A stretch of DNA of 64,000 nt from Forficula auricularia (taxonomy: Eukaryota; Arthropoda; Insecta; Dermaptera; Forficulidae). The position numbers and the translations under genes are program-made. The stretch lies in contig JALMQS010000128.1 in the NCBI GenBank assembly GCA_024734495.1, positions 25,646,711 through 25,710,710 on the forward strand. The letters are read 5' to 3'. The notes below the pieces were generated by a model that worked only from the letters and a program-made list of their open reading frames with translations, ran no database searches and was not told where the DNA came from. Positions 1 through 50,605 of this stretch are shown here, piece after piece; within the stretch, counting starts at the first letter, position 1; every line of letters starts with the position of its first letter.

Positions 1-616
1 TTTGCGGTTTATGTACCACTACTAGCCAATCCCATGCTCGTTTGGTAAATCTGGCAACACTGTCCGAGCTTGTACTAGTAAATATTTTATCATATAAATG
101 TCAGATAAAGTACACTATAAAGTGAGATTTATAAAACAAAAAGTTAATAAGCGATTGAAAGCTGTTGCGACAATTGCTGAAGCGAAAAAACCGTCAAAAA
201 AATTACTAAAGTTAACCCACTTTTTAGGTTAAATAAATGCGTTGTTGCCAGCTTGTTTTTAGTGTAATTTTTCATTATACATTTTTTATTATATATTCAT
301 TATTATCTCAGAAACTGTGTTGTAACTATGAATCAAAATTTTCTTAAAAAATGTATTAGTTATTGTTTAATGTTGGTTTAGTTTTTTATAACAATGGTAA
401 GAAGAGTTTCTTAATTATAATTAAACTTTCCGATATCCCGTATAGTGCAATGTATAAGAGTCTGAAAAACTCTATCTTTGGAATTTAATATCTCCGGAAC
501 TATATTGTTCATAAATTTCGTTTTGCTACCAATCGATGCAGAAGTATTTAAATAATAATCTTTCTAAATTTCAAAAAATCCTAAGAAAACCCATATGGTG
601 AAACAACTACCTTAAC
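1..616 (+). repeat. Dispersed TIR repeat, copy 1 (left-truncated by window)
   Basis: Nearly the same sequence as about 12150-12777, from the phrase gtttatgtaccactactagc through ttttttataacaat to the end gtgaaacaactacctta. The right terminus gaaacaactacct is the inverted complement of the left terminus in the complete copy. It therefore looks like a non-autonomous DNA element lying in a PEX1 intron. Copy 1 has a diverged internal stretch near 110-235. No coding sequence is seen. Confidence 0.75.
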
Positions 617-1247
617 ATTCTTTCCTATTAAGTATTAACTTGATACTATACAATTGAATATTTCTAAGCTGAATAACTTCAAAACACTGCTAATGTGCCT
701 AAATTTCTCTCTAGAAAATTCTCTGTTCTATAACTTTTATAAGATCTATTTTTACCCTTCTACCAATAGTAGAAATTAATATATTCGCAAAAAATCGATT
801 TTGATGTAATTTTTTCTTCTATAATTATTTAACTCTCATGCTATTGATTAGTACTTTAAATGCTTAATTTACAACCACTTAATTAACTCGAATACAAAAA
901 TTCGGCTTGATGAATCCTAGTCAGCAAGATATCGATTCGATTAAGATGGTTTACAATGGTATATAGTAAGATTAGCTCTCTCTCACTTCCTCCATTAAAT
1001 AATTAAACTATTTATTTTCGATTCCCATTAAAACCTATATTTAATGAAATAATATTTCAATAAACGCTATGGTTCAGGCTGAGGAAAAAATTGACACGTA
1101 AAAAACGCCTTAAGCTTAAGAAAGCTGAATTAAAAATTAATGAATCTCCAAAATTTACCAGACGATGTATCGAGACTTGAAAAAGTTTACTTGCAATAAT
1201 AGTAATTATAAAATAATGAATGATAATAATATGGTTTATTTTTTTAG
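617..1247. other. PEX1 intron sequence, nothing recognised
   Basis: AT-rich intron between the dispersed repeat and exon a. I see no ORF, RNA gene or clear repeat end. The last 10 bases are the T-rich acceptor tract. Confidence 0.6.
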
Positions 1248-39743
<38,496 letters not shown>

Positions 39744-40042
39744 ACCGTTCATCAGCTCAATCCACACATAGATCACTAGTCGGTGAGTTCTAATTTGTTT
39801 CTTTCTTGATTTGTCTACAATAAGATCCTCTTTGAAGATGTCATACGTTTTCGATCTTACGTATATGTTATATAACAAACCTCGTAATATAAATCAACCA
39901 TATCAACCATTTTCCAATATCAGGTCCCCAAAGAGATGCCATCCGTCCATGCTGACATTTATAAAAGAAATATAAAAAAAATCGTAAAAAACCCTTCTAA
40001 ATCAGTAAATGAATTTGTTTTCGAGTCATTAAAAGTCTAGAC
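39744..40042 (+). other. PEX1 3' flank / probable 3' UTR
   Basis: Sequence after the stop contains no AATAAA in the first 300 bases. Candidate polyadenylation signals appear further on, at 40582-40587 and 40891-40896 (both AATAAA). If either is used, the hAT MITE at 40043-40174 would be part of the transcript. Confidence 0.4.
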
Positions 40043-40174
40043 CAGGGCTTCTTAAACTGTGGGTCTCGACCACATTTGGGGTCGCCTAAACTGAATTTTG
40101 GTGTAGCGAAACAGGACAACAATGACCTCTCAGTCAAAATGGGGTTGCCAATCAAAAAAGTTTAAGAAGCCCTG
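40043..40174. mobile_element. hAT MITE, 132 bp, perfect 8-bp target duplication
   Basis: Ends cagggcttcttaaactgtgg and caaaaaagtttaagaagccctg form inverted repeats of about 15 bp. GTCTAGAC occurs intact on both sides (40035-40042 and 40175-40182). The identical target duplication indicates a fairly recent insertion. Confidence 0.92.
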
Positions 40175-40254
40175 GTCTAGACTAAAAAGCTATTTTTTAT
40201 ATTATGAATAATTCTGATTCGAGAAAAAGTTATACCAGGAATGTGCAATCCCTA

Positions 40255-40490
40255 TAAGCCAGTATTGAGTCCAAGAAAGAGAGAGTTCCGGCATCTAGAG
40301 ATCATAGGAGTAAACGATGAATGCGTTAGTTTGAAACTTCCAATTTAACATCTTAAGTATTGTTAAACTTTCAAAATATTTCTTACAAATGAGGCTTTAG
40401 GGGGAATTATTTACTTAATTTGTTAGAACAAACACCATTGATAGTATCTATAGTACAGGCAAAGGCTGAGTCGGTTTTAGGGTGAGCTCA
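40255..40490 (-). pseudogene. LINE reverse-transcriptase scrap
   Basis: agagagagttccggcatcta and gatagtatctatagtacagg align with blocks at 57124 and 57308 of the larger fragment, in the same order. Confidence 0.5.
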
Positions 40491-41223
40491 GATCTACTAA
40501 TAGTTTTATTGCTTTCTTCTTATTTCTACGTATCATATGTTTTGGGCTAAGTTTTTTATTACTGAGCTGTTTTGTATATTTAATAAATACGATTGTGTAG
40601 TTATTTATAAATTAGAACACGAATTTGTTTTTAGACCCATAATTATAAATGTTCATAGAAAATTTTTGTCATGTTTTTATTTGGACACAGAGTATTAATT
40701 TTATTTCCTAGCAATGATATTCATTTATATGGCACATGGGTGACCACTGACCATAGATGAAAAAATTTGCGTTAGTCCACCTTGGGATCTAGTAAAATAT
40801 GAAATATATTGTTTTATATAATTATGTCCATGTTTTTGTATTGACGCAAAAATGTATAACTGCATAATTTCTCTTGTGGGAAAAAAACCTAATAAAGTTA
40901 ATAATCAAGTAAAAATTTATGTATTTATTTGTATCCAACTCACTCCTCCATTGGAATATTTTCTTTCTTTGGGGTAGTTACTGCGGATAACCCTTTAGAA
41001 ATATCTCCTTCCTTTGACTCAAGTATTATAATAGTTAATACAATCTTATGTAGCTTAAGATCTTAGAGAAATTGAATGTTAAGGATTATTTTGGGATACA
41101 TAAGTTTCAACCCTCTATTCTTTTATATATGCATTTACTAAAACTCACTTCGATGTTGTAAAAACTGCAATCTTTTGGTATACCCAAAGCTGCTTGTAGT
41201 GAATTGAGGAGCACCTCTGGATT

Positions 41224-41670
41224 TAAATATAATTTTTAGAAAAAAATAAAACCAACTTCAAAAAAATTAAATGCAACAAATAAAATAATACAATTAAAAA
41301 ATAAAATAAAATGCACTAAAAGGTATAAATAATTATCTAATTTAGTTACAACTAAACGACGAAATGTTTACATGAAATCACTTTTTGAAGTCGGTGCTAA
41401 ACATATACATTTTATGAATCACACTCGACGGATCTTACTTAGTACGTTTGGCGTGTAATGATGACAACATCACGTAAGCTCGCTTATATAGTTTGGCACC
41501 GACTTCAAAAAGTGATTTCATGTAAAAATTTCGTCGTTTAGTTGTAACTAAATAAGATAATTATTTTATACATTTTAGTGCATTTTATTTTTAGTTGTAG
41601 ATATTATTTTATTTGTTGCATTTGGTTTTTTTGAAGTCGGTTTTATTTTTTTCTAAAAATTATTTTTATT
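41224..41670. repeat. Palindromic element, about 175-bp arms
   Basis: The left arm, from aatttttagaaaaaaataaa through acttcaaaaaaatt to tttttgaagtcggtgc, is mirrored at 41493-41670. The centre (41400-41490) is unique. Confidence 0.85.
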
Positions 41671-41839
41671 TTTCTCTTTTTAGTGATGTTATTAATAGTG
41701 ACTTAAGATAATACCTTGCATGAATCTCGTATGAGAAAGATTCGTCCGATTGAATCAGAAAATGATAATAAAATTCAATTCATAAATAGAGGAATTCTCT
41801 CGAAACTTTAGCGGGTTTTAAATGAACATTTAAAGATTG

Positions 41840-42095
41840 GTTTTTTTTATAAAATATTTTTTTATCATAATTTCGATTATTTGCTCATATGAATCGGAGA
41901 TTTCTGCTATTTTGTCATTGATAATATCATCAGAACTTGACCAAATTAATATGGTACCAATCGAAAACTATACTGAACCCAATGCAAAAAAAATCATCAA
42001 AATCGGTTCACAATTGGCGAAGAAATTGAGTAACATAGACACAAAAAAAAATTCAGTCGAATTGAGAACCTCCTCCTTTTTTGAAGTCTGTTAAA
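41840..42095 (+). repeat. Retroelement-like 3' tail
   Basis: Ends gtcgaattgagaacctcctc then cttttttgaagtctgttaaa. This 'aacctcctcctttttt-gaagtcggtt' ending is a familiar repeat terminus in invertebrate genomes. An 85-codon open frame (41837-42094) spans it; the residues look non-protein-like and I treat it as chance. Confidence 0.5.
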
Positions 42096-42901
42096 AAAAT
42101 GTTAGAATTGCGAATTTTTATTTTTTATTTTAAAAACAAAAGCATTGCTTATTTTTATGTAAATTTTAATTTTAAACTTCAAGAGAATATAGTTTTTTCT
42201 TCTTCATAATTATTCATTTAGTTGTTTAATTTTCTTTCTTATTTTCTTAAACTGTTTATTTTTAAGCTCCATTTTCCCTTTTTCTTCGCTATGTATTTAA
42301 TACTGTAATCTCTCTCATCTTGAGAAATAAGCATACTTTGAAACACTTGTTGTCGTTGTTTGTTGTTTGTTATAAAAGTTTCTAAAACAAAAATAATTTC
42401 ACATGCTCATATTTTAAGATACATTTGAATAATCTGTTGAGAAGTCAAGCGGAAACACTTGTGTATAATAAATGAACGCCATTTCGGTTAATTTTCAAGA
42501 TGAAAAGTTTTTAAATGCCTGGAAGGAAATATTATCATCCATCTTCTTCTTCTTCTTCTTCTTAATTAACTTAATATGTAATCTAGAGATAGACATTCCG
42601 TTAAAACAAAGTTTTAAAAACATTCCAGAAGATCTTTGATCTAATGGATTTGAAAACTTATGTAATTTCATATAAAAGAGGACAAGAGATAAGAAGCGAA
42701 TTTGGATTTAGTTAGTTTAAAGAGTAATACAATGAAGAAAAAAGTCACCAGCCATGGGCATGGGTGAGGGCTTTTTCTTTTATCTACTATCTTTCGAAAA
42801 GTTAGGAATTAATTAAGATATTTTAAATCTATATTGTCTTTTAAAGTGAACTTTATGGAAATTTAAAAGAATCATAGAATTATTTGATAAAAAATACTTG
42901 G

Positions 42902-43920
42902 TAGATATATACAATTAAGGTTTTGTCTGTACATTGCTCCAAATCACGCCAAATTTTGGTTGCACACGTTTCAAGCAAAGTTATGAACGAAAACACCCTC
43001 AACAAAATTCCTGCCTGTCTGTCTGTATGTCTGTCTGTCTGTTTCCGTCGTTTCCGAAAAGTTGCCCACGATTCACGTAAAAACGGCTGAAGGGATTATT
43101 ATGAAATTTCATATTTACATCAGATGTCTTCTAACTTACGTTTTTAGCTATATAACGTTTTGATATTTTGACCCCAGAAGTGGATTTGGGGGGCGCACGA
43201 ATGAAAATTATCAAATAACTCTTAAACTATTAACCCTATGGCAAATTTTATGATAAACAAAGTTGTAGGGGATGTGATTTCTGACAACTTTTGTTTAAAA
43301 AAACTTTCCCAAAAAACCACCCAAAAAGGGGGGAGGGTGAAAAATGTAAATTCTTGCCCTTGGAGCAAACTCAACCAAATTTTGTATACATAATCTCTGG
43401 GCCTCTAGAGAGCTAGAAATGCAAAAACTAACCACCCAAAATGGGCGGGGGGGAGGGGGCGGTCAAAAAATGAAAATTCTTTCTCTTGGGCCAAACTCAA
43501 CCAAATTTTGTATACATAATCTGTGGGTCACTAGAAGGCTAGAAATACAAAAACTGGGTGCGTAGGGGTGGAATGGGGGTGGGGGTGAGGAGGGAGTACG
43601 GAGTGGGGGGGGGGTGCAGGGGTGGTGCGGGGCGGAGTTCAGGGGGCATAGCGGGGATGGGGGATAGGCGGGGGTGTGGTGCGCAGGGTTGGAGGGCACG
43701 GGGTGGATGGGGTGGGTTGTGGTGTGGGGGTTGGGAACGGGCGTATGGTGCGGGGGTGGGGGTGCTGGAGGGGTTTTGGGGCGGGGGTTGGGCATGGTGC
43801 GGGGGTGGGGTGCTGGGTGGGTTTCGGGGAGTGGGGGTGAGGGTGGGGTTCGAGGGCTGGGGTCTGGGGGCGTGCCCCCTGGCTAGCAAAAGGGCCGCCG
43901 AAGGCGGGCCTTGCAGCTAG
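42902..43920 (+). mobile_element. Non-autonomous Helitron, copy 1 (about 1.02 kb)
   Basis: The 3' end has the hairpin ccgccgaaggcgg followed by gccttgcagctag and a host T. The 5' end gatatatacaattaagg corresponds to tctatatatataaaattaag of copy 2 but has lost the first few bases. No Rep/helicase gene is encoded. A G-rich tract lies at 43560-43880. The insert interrupts a copy of the 23461-24199 repeat: sequence before 42901 ends at ttggtag and resumes after 43920 with ttaagat. Confidence 0.88.
43560..43880 (+). repeat. G-rich degenerate satellite inside Helitron 1
   Basis: About 320 bases of ggggtgggg-type runs with few A/T bases. Four or more G-runs of three or more lie close together throughout, so G-quadruplex formation is plausible. 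The long open frames on both strands here come from base bias, not genes. Confidence 0.8.
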
Positions 43921-44321
43921 TTAAGATAAAAAATAAATTCGTTTTATTTTTTATATCTTAATGTGAAACCTACCAAGTATTTTTTTATCCAATAATTTTA
44001 AAAAATGTTTCACCAAGTACCAACACCAAATTCCTTAAAAACTATAGAATCATAGAATAATTGAAGAAAATTTCAGGAATATATTTAATGGATTGAACCT
44101 CCTTATGTGCTCTAAATATTTTATTTAATAAATATATATAAAATACAATCATGCAATACTTCCACATATAAACAAAAATCAGACTACAATGGTCCTTGTG
44201 CTGAAAAAAGTTATTAGGTGTTGATATTACTATCAATAATCAAAGCAGGATTTTACCATCCTCGAAACTTGAAACCCTGTACTACGTGTTATCAATTGAC
44301 AGGGGCTTGGGTTGATCAAAT

Positions 44322-44370
44322 AATGCAGGATTTCCCAAACTTTTCCCCCCGGCGCACATAGGGGTATTTG
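44322..44370 (+). mobile_element. hAT-like end fragment
   Basis: gcaggatttcccaaactttt followed by gcgcacataggggtattt resembles hAT MITE ends. No right end found. Confidence 0.35.
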
Positions 44371-44721
44371 ACCTATTTAGCAGACCAAAATTATTTTTAA
44401 GGGTTCTAATAAAACTAGTGTCTTGAAATTTGTCAGGGAGGTAGAGTTTAATGATATAAAGATAGGACATTTGTCAAAAAAAATTAAATTAAATGGGATT
44501 CAAAAAAGGGTTAACGAAAAAAAAATGTATTCACCCCATTGAGTGGGGTACCGTTCTATAGGTCTTTTAAAATACAATTTAAAATGTTATCTTATAATTC
44601 TTAACATTTTAACAGAACCCCTTGTTTATTTTCTAGATAGATAGATAAGATTTTGTCAAAATCAGCAAGCTTTAGAGGCGCTCACTATCTATCGGTGAAT
44701 AACAAACATATTTGTATGAAC

Positions 44722-44855
44722 CATAGAGTAATATAGAGTGGAAGGCTCCATAAGGAGCCAATGTTTTAACTCTTAAGAACTAATAATTTTCGCCCTGCAG
44801 TCGCTAGAGAGCGCTTTTCGATATACGGTAGCCTTCCACTTTACATTACTCTATG
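44722..44855. mobile_element. MITE, 134 bp
   Basis: Inverted ends catagagtaatatagagtgg and ccactttacattactctatg (about 24 of 26 bases paired). It is inserted between inverted copies of ctatcggtgaataac (left) and gttgttcaccgatag (right), so it sits in the loop of another inverted repeat (about 44685-44890). Confidence 0.8.
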
Positions 44856-44899
44856 ATATGAATGAGAAAACCTGTTGTTCACCGATAGCTTTCTACCAT

Positions 44900-46300
44900 A
44901 TATGTCAGAGGTCAATTCGCATTGAATTCGCGCTACCTTATTATTTCATTACCTTATTATTTTATAGATGCCACAGCTATCGGAATTTGCGTCAAAACAT
45001 AATAAAATCAAATAAAAGACAAGAAAACTATCTTTATTTCATTTGTGTAAACTGTTGAGGTTTGCTCATTGGTGAGAACATTCTAATTATTTTTCAGGAC
45101 TTGTAAATATCAATTACAGACCTTTTGCACCCACTAAAACTCGTCATTACTAATTTCCACCGTAGAAGATGTGCTACAAGCCCTTCGAAAAATTTGGATC
45201 TATTAATCATTTAATTAAAATGAAATTACTGGTATCATTCAAACTGTTAATTACATCCTTCATTGTAATTAAAAACATCCATTACACACTAAGCCAGTAA
45301 AAGTACATTGTTAAAAGATATTATTTAACACATTAAAAGACACCACTAATAGGAATTCTTTCTAAATAATGAAAAAGGAAATCTGTTTTGTTGACAGGGA
45401 GCTATAGGAGGAGGAGTTCACACGTCTCTTTTCAATTATTATATTATTATCAATGATCAGTTTCTTTTGAGATATTTCCCTTTTCATTCTTTTATCAAGA
45501 AAGAGACTCTTGGGGTCGATCGAGGGCGTGTTTAGGGGTAGGTGGTAAATGGGGTTGGGGGGGTGCGTCACCTCCTCCCCAAACCCAGACTCTAACAAAA
45601 TTACACCATCCGCGAGGGCACAAAATAAAGTTAGCACTTTTTCTTTTTTCGCCTGGTAGTAATTCTATTGGGCAAGATAAAAATACGGAATATGTTCTCG
45701 TTTATATTTTTCCACCCCCACTCCTTTTCTTTTGCTTCCATTTTTTTATATTCTCTTCAATGACAATCTAGCCAAGCTACTGAGGCATATTTATATATAA
45801 TGATGAATAAGGACTAATTTAGAAAAATAAATATTATCCCCAAATAAACAAGTTTTTTTTTTTGAAAATATTTTTTACCTCCTATTCTGTGAATAAATTA
45901 AATGTATAATATGCGGTATTGAAAAAACAGGAGAGAACATGGCATGAATGCCAAATGAATTACAGATTGAAGAATAAATAAAGAAATGGAGATAATGAAC
46001 AACACAATCAAAGTGCTGGATTCATTTTAGAAGGCACTAGAGAAAAACATGAAAAAATACTGTCCATGTGTCCATTTCTAAAAATATACTCAGAAAATAT
46101 TATTCGACAAAGTCAATGAAATGTTTTCTTTTTTATCCTACACCCACCTAAAATTGAATTTTTCTGCTTGTACATGCCCACAAATAAATGACTTTGGTTG
46201 GCTAGCAAAATAAAATAAATTGACACGTTCTGATGTGGCCATCCACTTGACTTTACCATACACTTCTGGTTGAGTTTAGGACAGGGGCCAAGATTTTAAT
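44900..46300. other. Intergenic, nothing recognised
   Basis: AT-rich sequence without convincing ORFs, RNA genes or repeat ends. Short Helitron-like text begins at about 46300. Confidence 0.5.
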
Positions 46301-46454
46301 TTTTTGACCCTACGACCCCCCCCTCCATTTTAGGTGGTTAGTTTTTGCATTTTTAGTCTTCTAGTAGCCCACTGATTATGTATACAAAATTTGGTTGAGT
46401 TTGCTCAAATGGCCTAGATTTTTAATTTTTAACCCCCCCTCCACCCCGTTTAAT

Positions 46455-46813
46455 TTTGGGTCGATATGCACCAAAATCTAATCAGCTATTAATCTCGATG
46501 GACCAAAACTACTTGTGAAATTTGGTTTTGATATTCACACTAGCTTTTGAGCTAGCTCGTCCACAAAAATTTGGTAACGCACGTACTAACAGACTAACAG
46601 ACATTTTGACAAAACAGTTATTATCTCGAAAAATATAATTTTCTCGATGTCCACTTATTAGAGCTTTTTTGTAGAGCGAAATGCCATGGTTTTGCTCAAT
46701 TTTTTTAATCAAAATAGTTTCAGCCGTTTTTGAGATATTTTGAAAAAAAAGAAGGAAAAACGCACTTTTTTCATGCACGATTACAATACTTCACCATACC
46801 CTGATGGTAAATT
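46455..46813 (+). repeat. Direct repeat, copy 1 (partner 47153-47490)
   Basis: From gatatgcaccaaaatctaat through aacagactaacagacatttt to gcacgattacaatactt. A Helitron-interior-like text (ccactgattatgtatacaaa) precedes both copies. No protein is likely, though open frames exist on the - strand. Confidence 0.85.
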
Positions 46814-47152
46814 AAAAATTAAAAAAAAAATGCCGAGATTACCAGAGTTACTTATTTTTAAGAGTAAATCAAAGATGGTCAACTATGCTTGATGCAAAAA
46901 TAAACACACACATACAAGAAGATATATAAAAAAGGATACTTTAATATATCTCGATATAATAGATATTTCTAAATTAGATAACCAAATAATCCGCCCCCCC
47001 CCCCTAATTTTGGCCCCAGGAAATAAAATATTTTCGTTATTATAGGTTCATTTTATAGTATATTTCATTTTTCTTGTCTTTTAGTTTGAAAATATTATAA
47101 TTTTAAATTTTACCCCCCCCCCCCCCCCCCTTTTCCTTCGGCCCTTGATTTT

Positions 47153-47490
47153 GGATCGATATGCACCAAAATCTAATCAGCTCTTAATCTCAATGCACCA
47201 AAACTACGTGTGAAATTTTGTTTTGATATTCACACTAGTTTTTGAGCTCTAGCTCTTTCACAAAATTTAGTAACGCACAGACTAACAGACATTTTGATAA
47301 AACAGTAATTATCTCGAAAAATATAATTTTTTCGATGTTCACTCATTAGAGCTTTTTTGTAGAGCGAAATGCCATGGTTTTTTTTTAATGAAAATAGTTT
47401 AAGCCGTTTTTGAGATATTTTGAATAAACATAACACTTTTTTCATGCACGATTACAATACTTGACCATATCCTGTATGGTAAAGTAAAAA
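47153..47490 (+). repeat. Direct repeat, copy 2
   Basis: Same as 46455-46813 with small deletions. Preceded by a run of about twenty C (47111-47130). Confidence 0.85.
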
Positions 47491-47499
47491 TTCGAACTT

Positions 47500-49150
47500 A
47501 TTATAGGTACCAGCATCCTTGTTCAGGCCGCACAGGAGTCTTCTATAAAATCCAAACATTTTTTTTCTTTTTAATATAAATTTTTAAAATATTTCTCTGT
47601 TGGAAAAATCCTACCTATAGTTGCCATTTTTCTTTTTTCTTTTAACATTTAATTTTATCAATTTTCCTCTGAGGTCATTTCTACACCACCAATAAAAAGA
47701 GATTGTATTTTCACATTTGAGAGATGCAATCGTTTCTTCTTAAATGTTCGCCTCACTGAATGTGGTGAGTTTTATTGCTATTTTGTCATTCTGTCTTTAG
47801 ATGCAAAAAAAGACAACCCTAAAGTATGTATTTCCAACCCTAAGATATTACTCTCAGATAGGAAATGGAAAAAAAACATTCCGTGTCAATATAGAGTATA
47901 TATGACCACAACTTGAAAAAATGAAAGGGGAGTGATAAAATGACCTTTTATAAAAAATCTTTTTCTTATTCGCACAAATCTTACGCACCCACTAAAGCGT
48001 TTGAATACAAAATAAACATATATCAGTTTAATCTAGGTATTTATTAATAGGCTGTAGTTATCACAACCAGGCCTAGCTTTTTTTAGGTAGTTAATTTGAG
48101 GACTTATAATGTCAAAAAAGAAGTTTCGAACTTGGTACCTAGATTTCACATTTTTAATCAGGTTATCTCATGTGAATGCACAAAATTTCGACACTGATTC
48201 GAAGTCGTCTTCAAATGCTTGTCAAGTCTACCATAGACCGAGTGTTTTGCAAGTTAAAAATCTTTAAAAAAAAGTGTGTGTGTACTTATGTACACGCGTT
48301 AGAAGTTATACTTCTTTGGCGTCTGAAAAAAAATTATAACTTCAAAAATTAAAAATTTTATTTAATATTATTCATGATTTTTGTAAATGAACTAATTTTG
48401 AAGTTGCAAAGTCTTAATAGTTTACAATTAATAATTGTAAAATATTTCAATTATTTATTTAAAATAGATATTTCTTATTAAATAGTTTTTCATTTATTAC
48501 TTATCTTGATGATCATTTCTTTTTAATCAATATTTTTTCAAAATTAGTAATAATCACATATATTAAAATACTTACCAGTATTTCAGTACAATGCTAGTTG
48601 TTATTTTCACTTAAATTCCGGAAAAATTATCAAGGTAATCTATAATATAAAATATAAAGATATGTTTAGAATTAGATTTGACAAACAAAATGATTAAATA
48701 TTTATTAAAAAATAATTAACTCTCCAGTAATAATTCTAGATATAATACTTACAGAATTAACCTCTAATATTTGAAAACACTCTCAAAGTTTTTACACAGT
48801 TTTTGTAACTGACAAATTTATATAATAAATATATATATTATTTAAAAATATAATATATAATTATATAATTATTAAGAATTGATTATTAATATAAATAATA
48901 TATTTCACATCCACATCAACTGGCTTATTGAATTTGAAAATAACAACACGTTTTGTTAGATTCCTTGCAGTCGTTTAAAGGAATATATTATTTATTCTAT
49001 TCTGTAGCCAACTTCATCATGTTAATTTTTGGGACATCTGCGCGCGCAGGTCACAAATTCACTCTCATCCAAACGCGCCAAAAGAAGTCTAACTTCAATA
49101 AAAATAATTATTTTTAATTAAAGAGTGGGTAAGTGAGAGTTGTATGGCTC
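47500..49150. other. Intergenic, AT-rich
   Basis: Includes weakly inverted pieces around 48290-48330 and 49070-49105 (agaagttatacttctttggc versus gccaaaagaagtctaacttc), perhaps the ends of one old element. Otherwise nothing recognised. Confidence 0.45.
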
Positions 49151-49161
49151 ACACACTACCC

Positions 49162-50041
49162 CAGGGACGGCGGAACCGTGTGGTCAGGGGGGTCAGCTGA
49201 CCCTCCTGGGAATTTGTCTACGGGGTCAAGGGGTCTCCTAAAGAAAGAAATTTTACCGTTACTTTACCCAAAAACAACTTTGTTGCCAAATTGTTGGTTG
49301 TAAAATTAATGTTATACTATTATCTGTTTGCGTTAACAAAACCTAAAAACCTTGCGCCGTAACGTTAGCCTAATAATTACTCATTTTACTTAAATAGGTA
49401 GGACTAGGTCTTGGTTGAGGTCGACAATGTCACAAATAAGACTAAACCATTCAAGTGTGCCGTCAGTTCATCGAGATCTTACTAAAAAACATTTCTGAAT
49501 TGGCTATTGCTAAAAAGTTCATCAACAATGTATCTACAAGAGCTACAATATTCGGCAAAATCCAATGAACACTTGATGGTAGATTGTAGAATTATTTAGT
49601 GTCTTAAGATCATGTCCAATTTATTGAAGATTTATTACCGGTTACTGGTAGTTTCTTAATTAATTCTTTTTTTTATGAACAAAGGTTTTGTTTTCCTAGT
49701 TACATAAGTTTATTACTCATATTTGCTAAGAATAATACAAGTATATATTCCTAATTAATTTCGTTTTATTTTATTACCTTTTGAACCTAAACTAAAGCAT
49801 TATAACTACAAACAAAAATTTGAATTCCTTTTTTCTTTCAGTTTTCAATAAAACCACAGCTACTACAAACTGCTTAAAAATGGGTTAAATTGTACGAATT
49901 TGCTTCAAAATTTTTTGGGGAAGGGGGGCCCAGACCCTCCGTTTGTTGTGGACTATTCCACCCCTCTCCTCCGACCCCCGGTAGGCCCACATCACTTCCA
50001 AGTTTTGACCCCCCTGGGCTAAGATCGTTCCGCCGTGCCTG
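49162..50041. mobile_element. hAT-like element, 880 bp
   Basis: Terminal inverted repeats cagggacggcggaac and gttccgccgtgcctg (14 of 15). Flanking octamers CACTACCC (49154-49161) and CACTGCAC (50042-50049) agree at 6 of 8. Both subterminal regions are GC-rich (gtcagctgaccctcctggg; cttttgacccccctgggc-like). No transposase recognised. Confidence 0.75.
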
Positions 50042-50053
50042 CACTGCACAATT

Positions 50054-50127
50054 TAAAAAACATGATAAATAAATATAGTTCTATACTTTAAATGTAAAAA
50101 ATAAAAATTCAAATTGCCTAAAAATGA
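50054..50127 (+). repeat. 74-bp direct repeat, copy 1 (partner 51743-51816)
   Basis: Both copies read aaaaaacatgataaataaat through tttaaatgtaaaaaataaaa to aattgcctaaaaatgaa. No difference was found by eye. The copies bracket the MITE, host repeat and Helitron between them. Confidence 0.9.
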
Positions 50128-50155
50128 ATTTAGAATTTAATAAAAAAATAATATT

Positions 50156-50394
50156 AGGGGAGACCGGCGCAAGTTTTCCAACTTTTTATAATTTTATTTT
50201 TGTAGTATTTCTTATTTTTATCTTTTTTTGAAGTAAACAGGATATCATTGCATTCCCTATACCTTTATCCACAAACTAGCACAATTATTTTTCTAAAAAG
50301 TAAATATAGTTTTTGACAGCAAATGGTTAAATCTGAGCATGTGAAATTGGAAAATGTTCCCCGTATGCGGAGTCAAGTTTTCCAGTCTCCTAAA
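50156..50394. mobile_element. MITE-like element, about 240 bp
   Basis: Ends ttaggggagaccggcgcaag and the inverted ccagtctcctaaa at right. A similar start (aggggagcctggggagac) at 25386 suggests a dispersed family. Confidence 0.5.
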
Positions 50395-50605
50395 AATGTA
50401 AGGGCGTATTCGCCATACCACTCTCAAGTTTTTTTTTCTTTTTATTTTCAGAGGAGAGATAATGAAACCCAAAAGAATCAAAATGGGGGAAAAAAAGAAT
50501 TCTCGCTTTCATAATCAAATTATTCAATAATTTTAATTATATATATCAAGTTTTATTAGCACAGACGGAATCGACGATTAAGAAGCTTAATTAATTATAT
50601 GTTTA

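Noticed and set aside
41837..42094. 85-codon open frame with a hydrophobic start
   Set aside because: Lies in a repeat tail with a known-looking terminus. The sequence is biased toward Ile, Ser and Lys and resembles no family.
42540..42560. Cluster of CTT repeats and other microsatellites as a CRISPR-like array
   Set aside because: Simple sequence repeats without unique spacers in a eukaryotic context. No CRISPR array exists in the window.
43463..43920. Long overlapping open frames of 110-120 codons on both strands
   Set aside because: They fall in the G-rich satellite of a Helitron. The products are almost all Pro/His or Gly/Val/Trp, as base bias alone would give.
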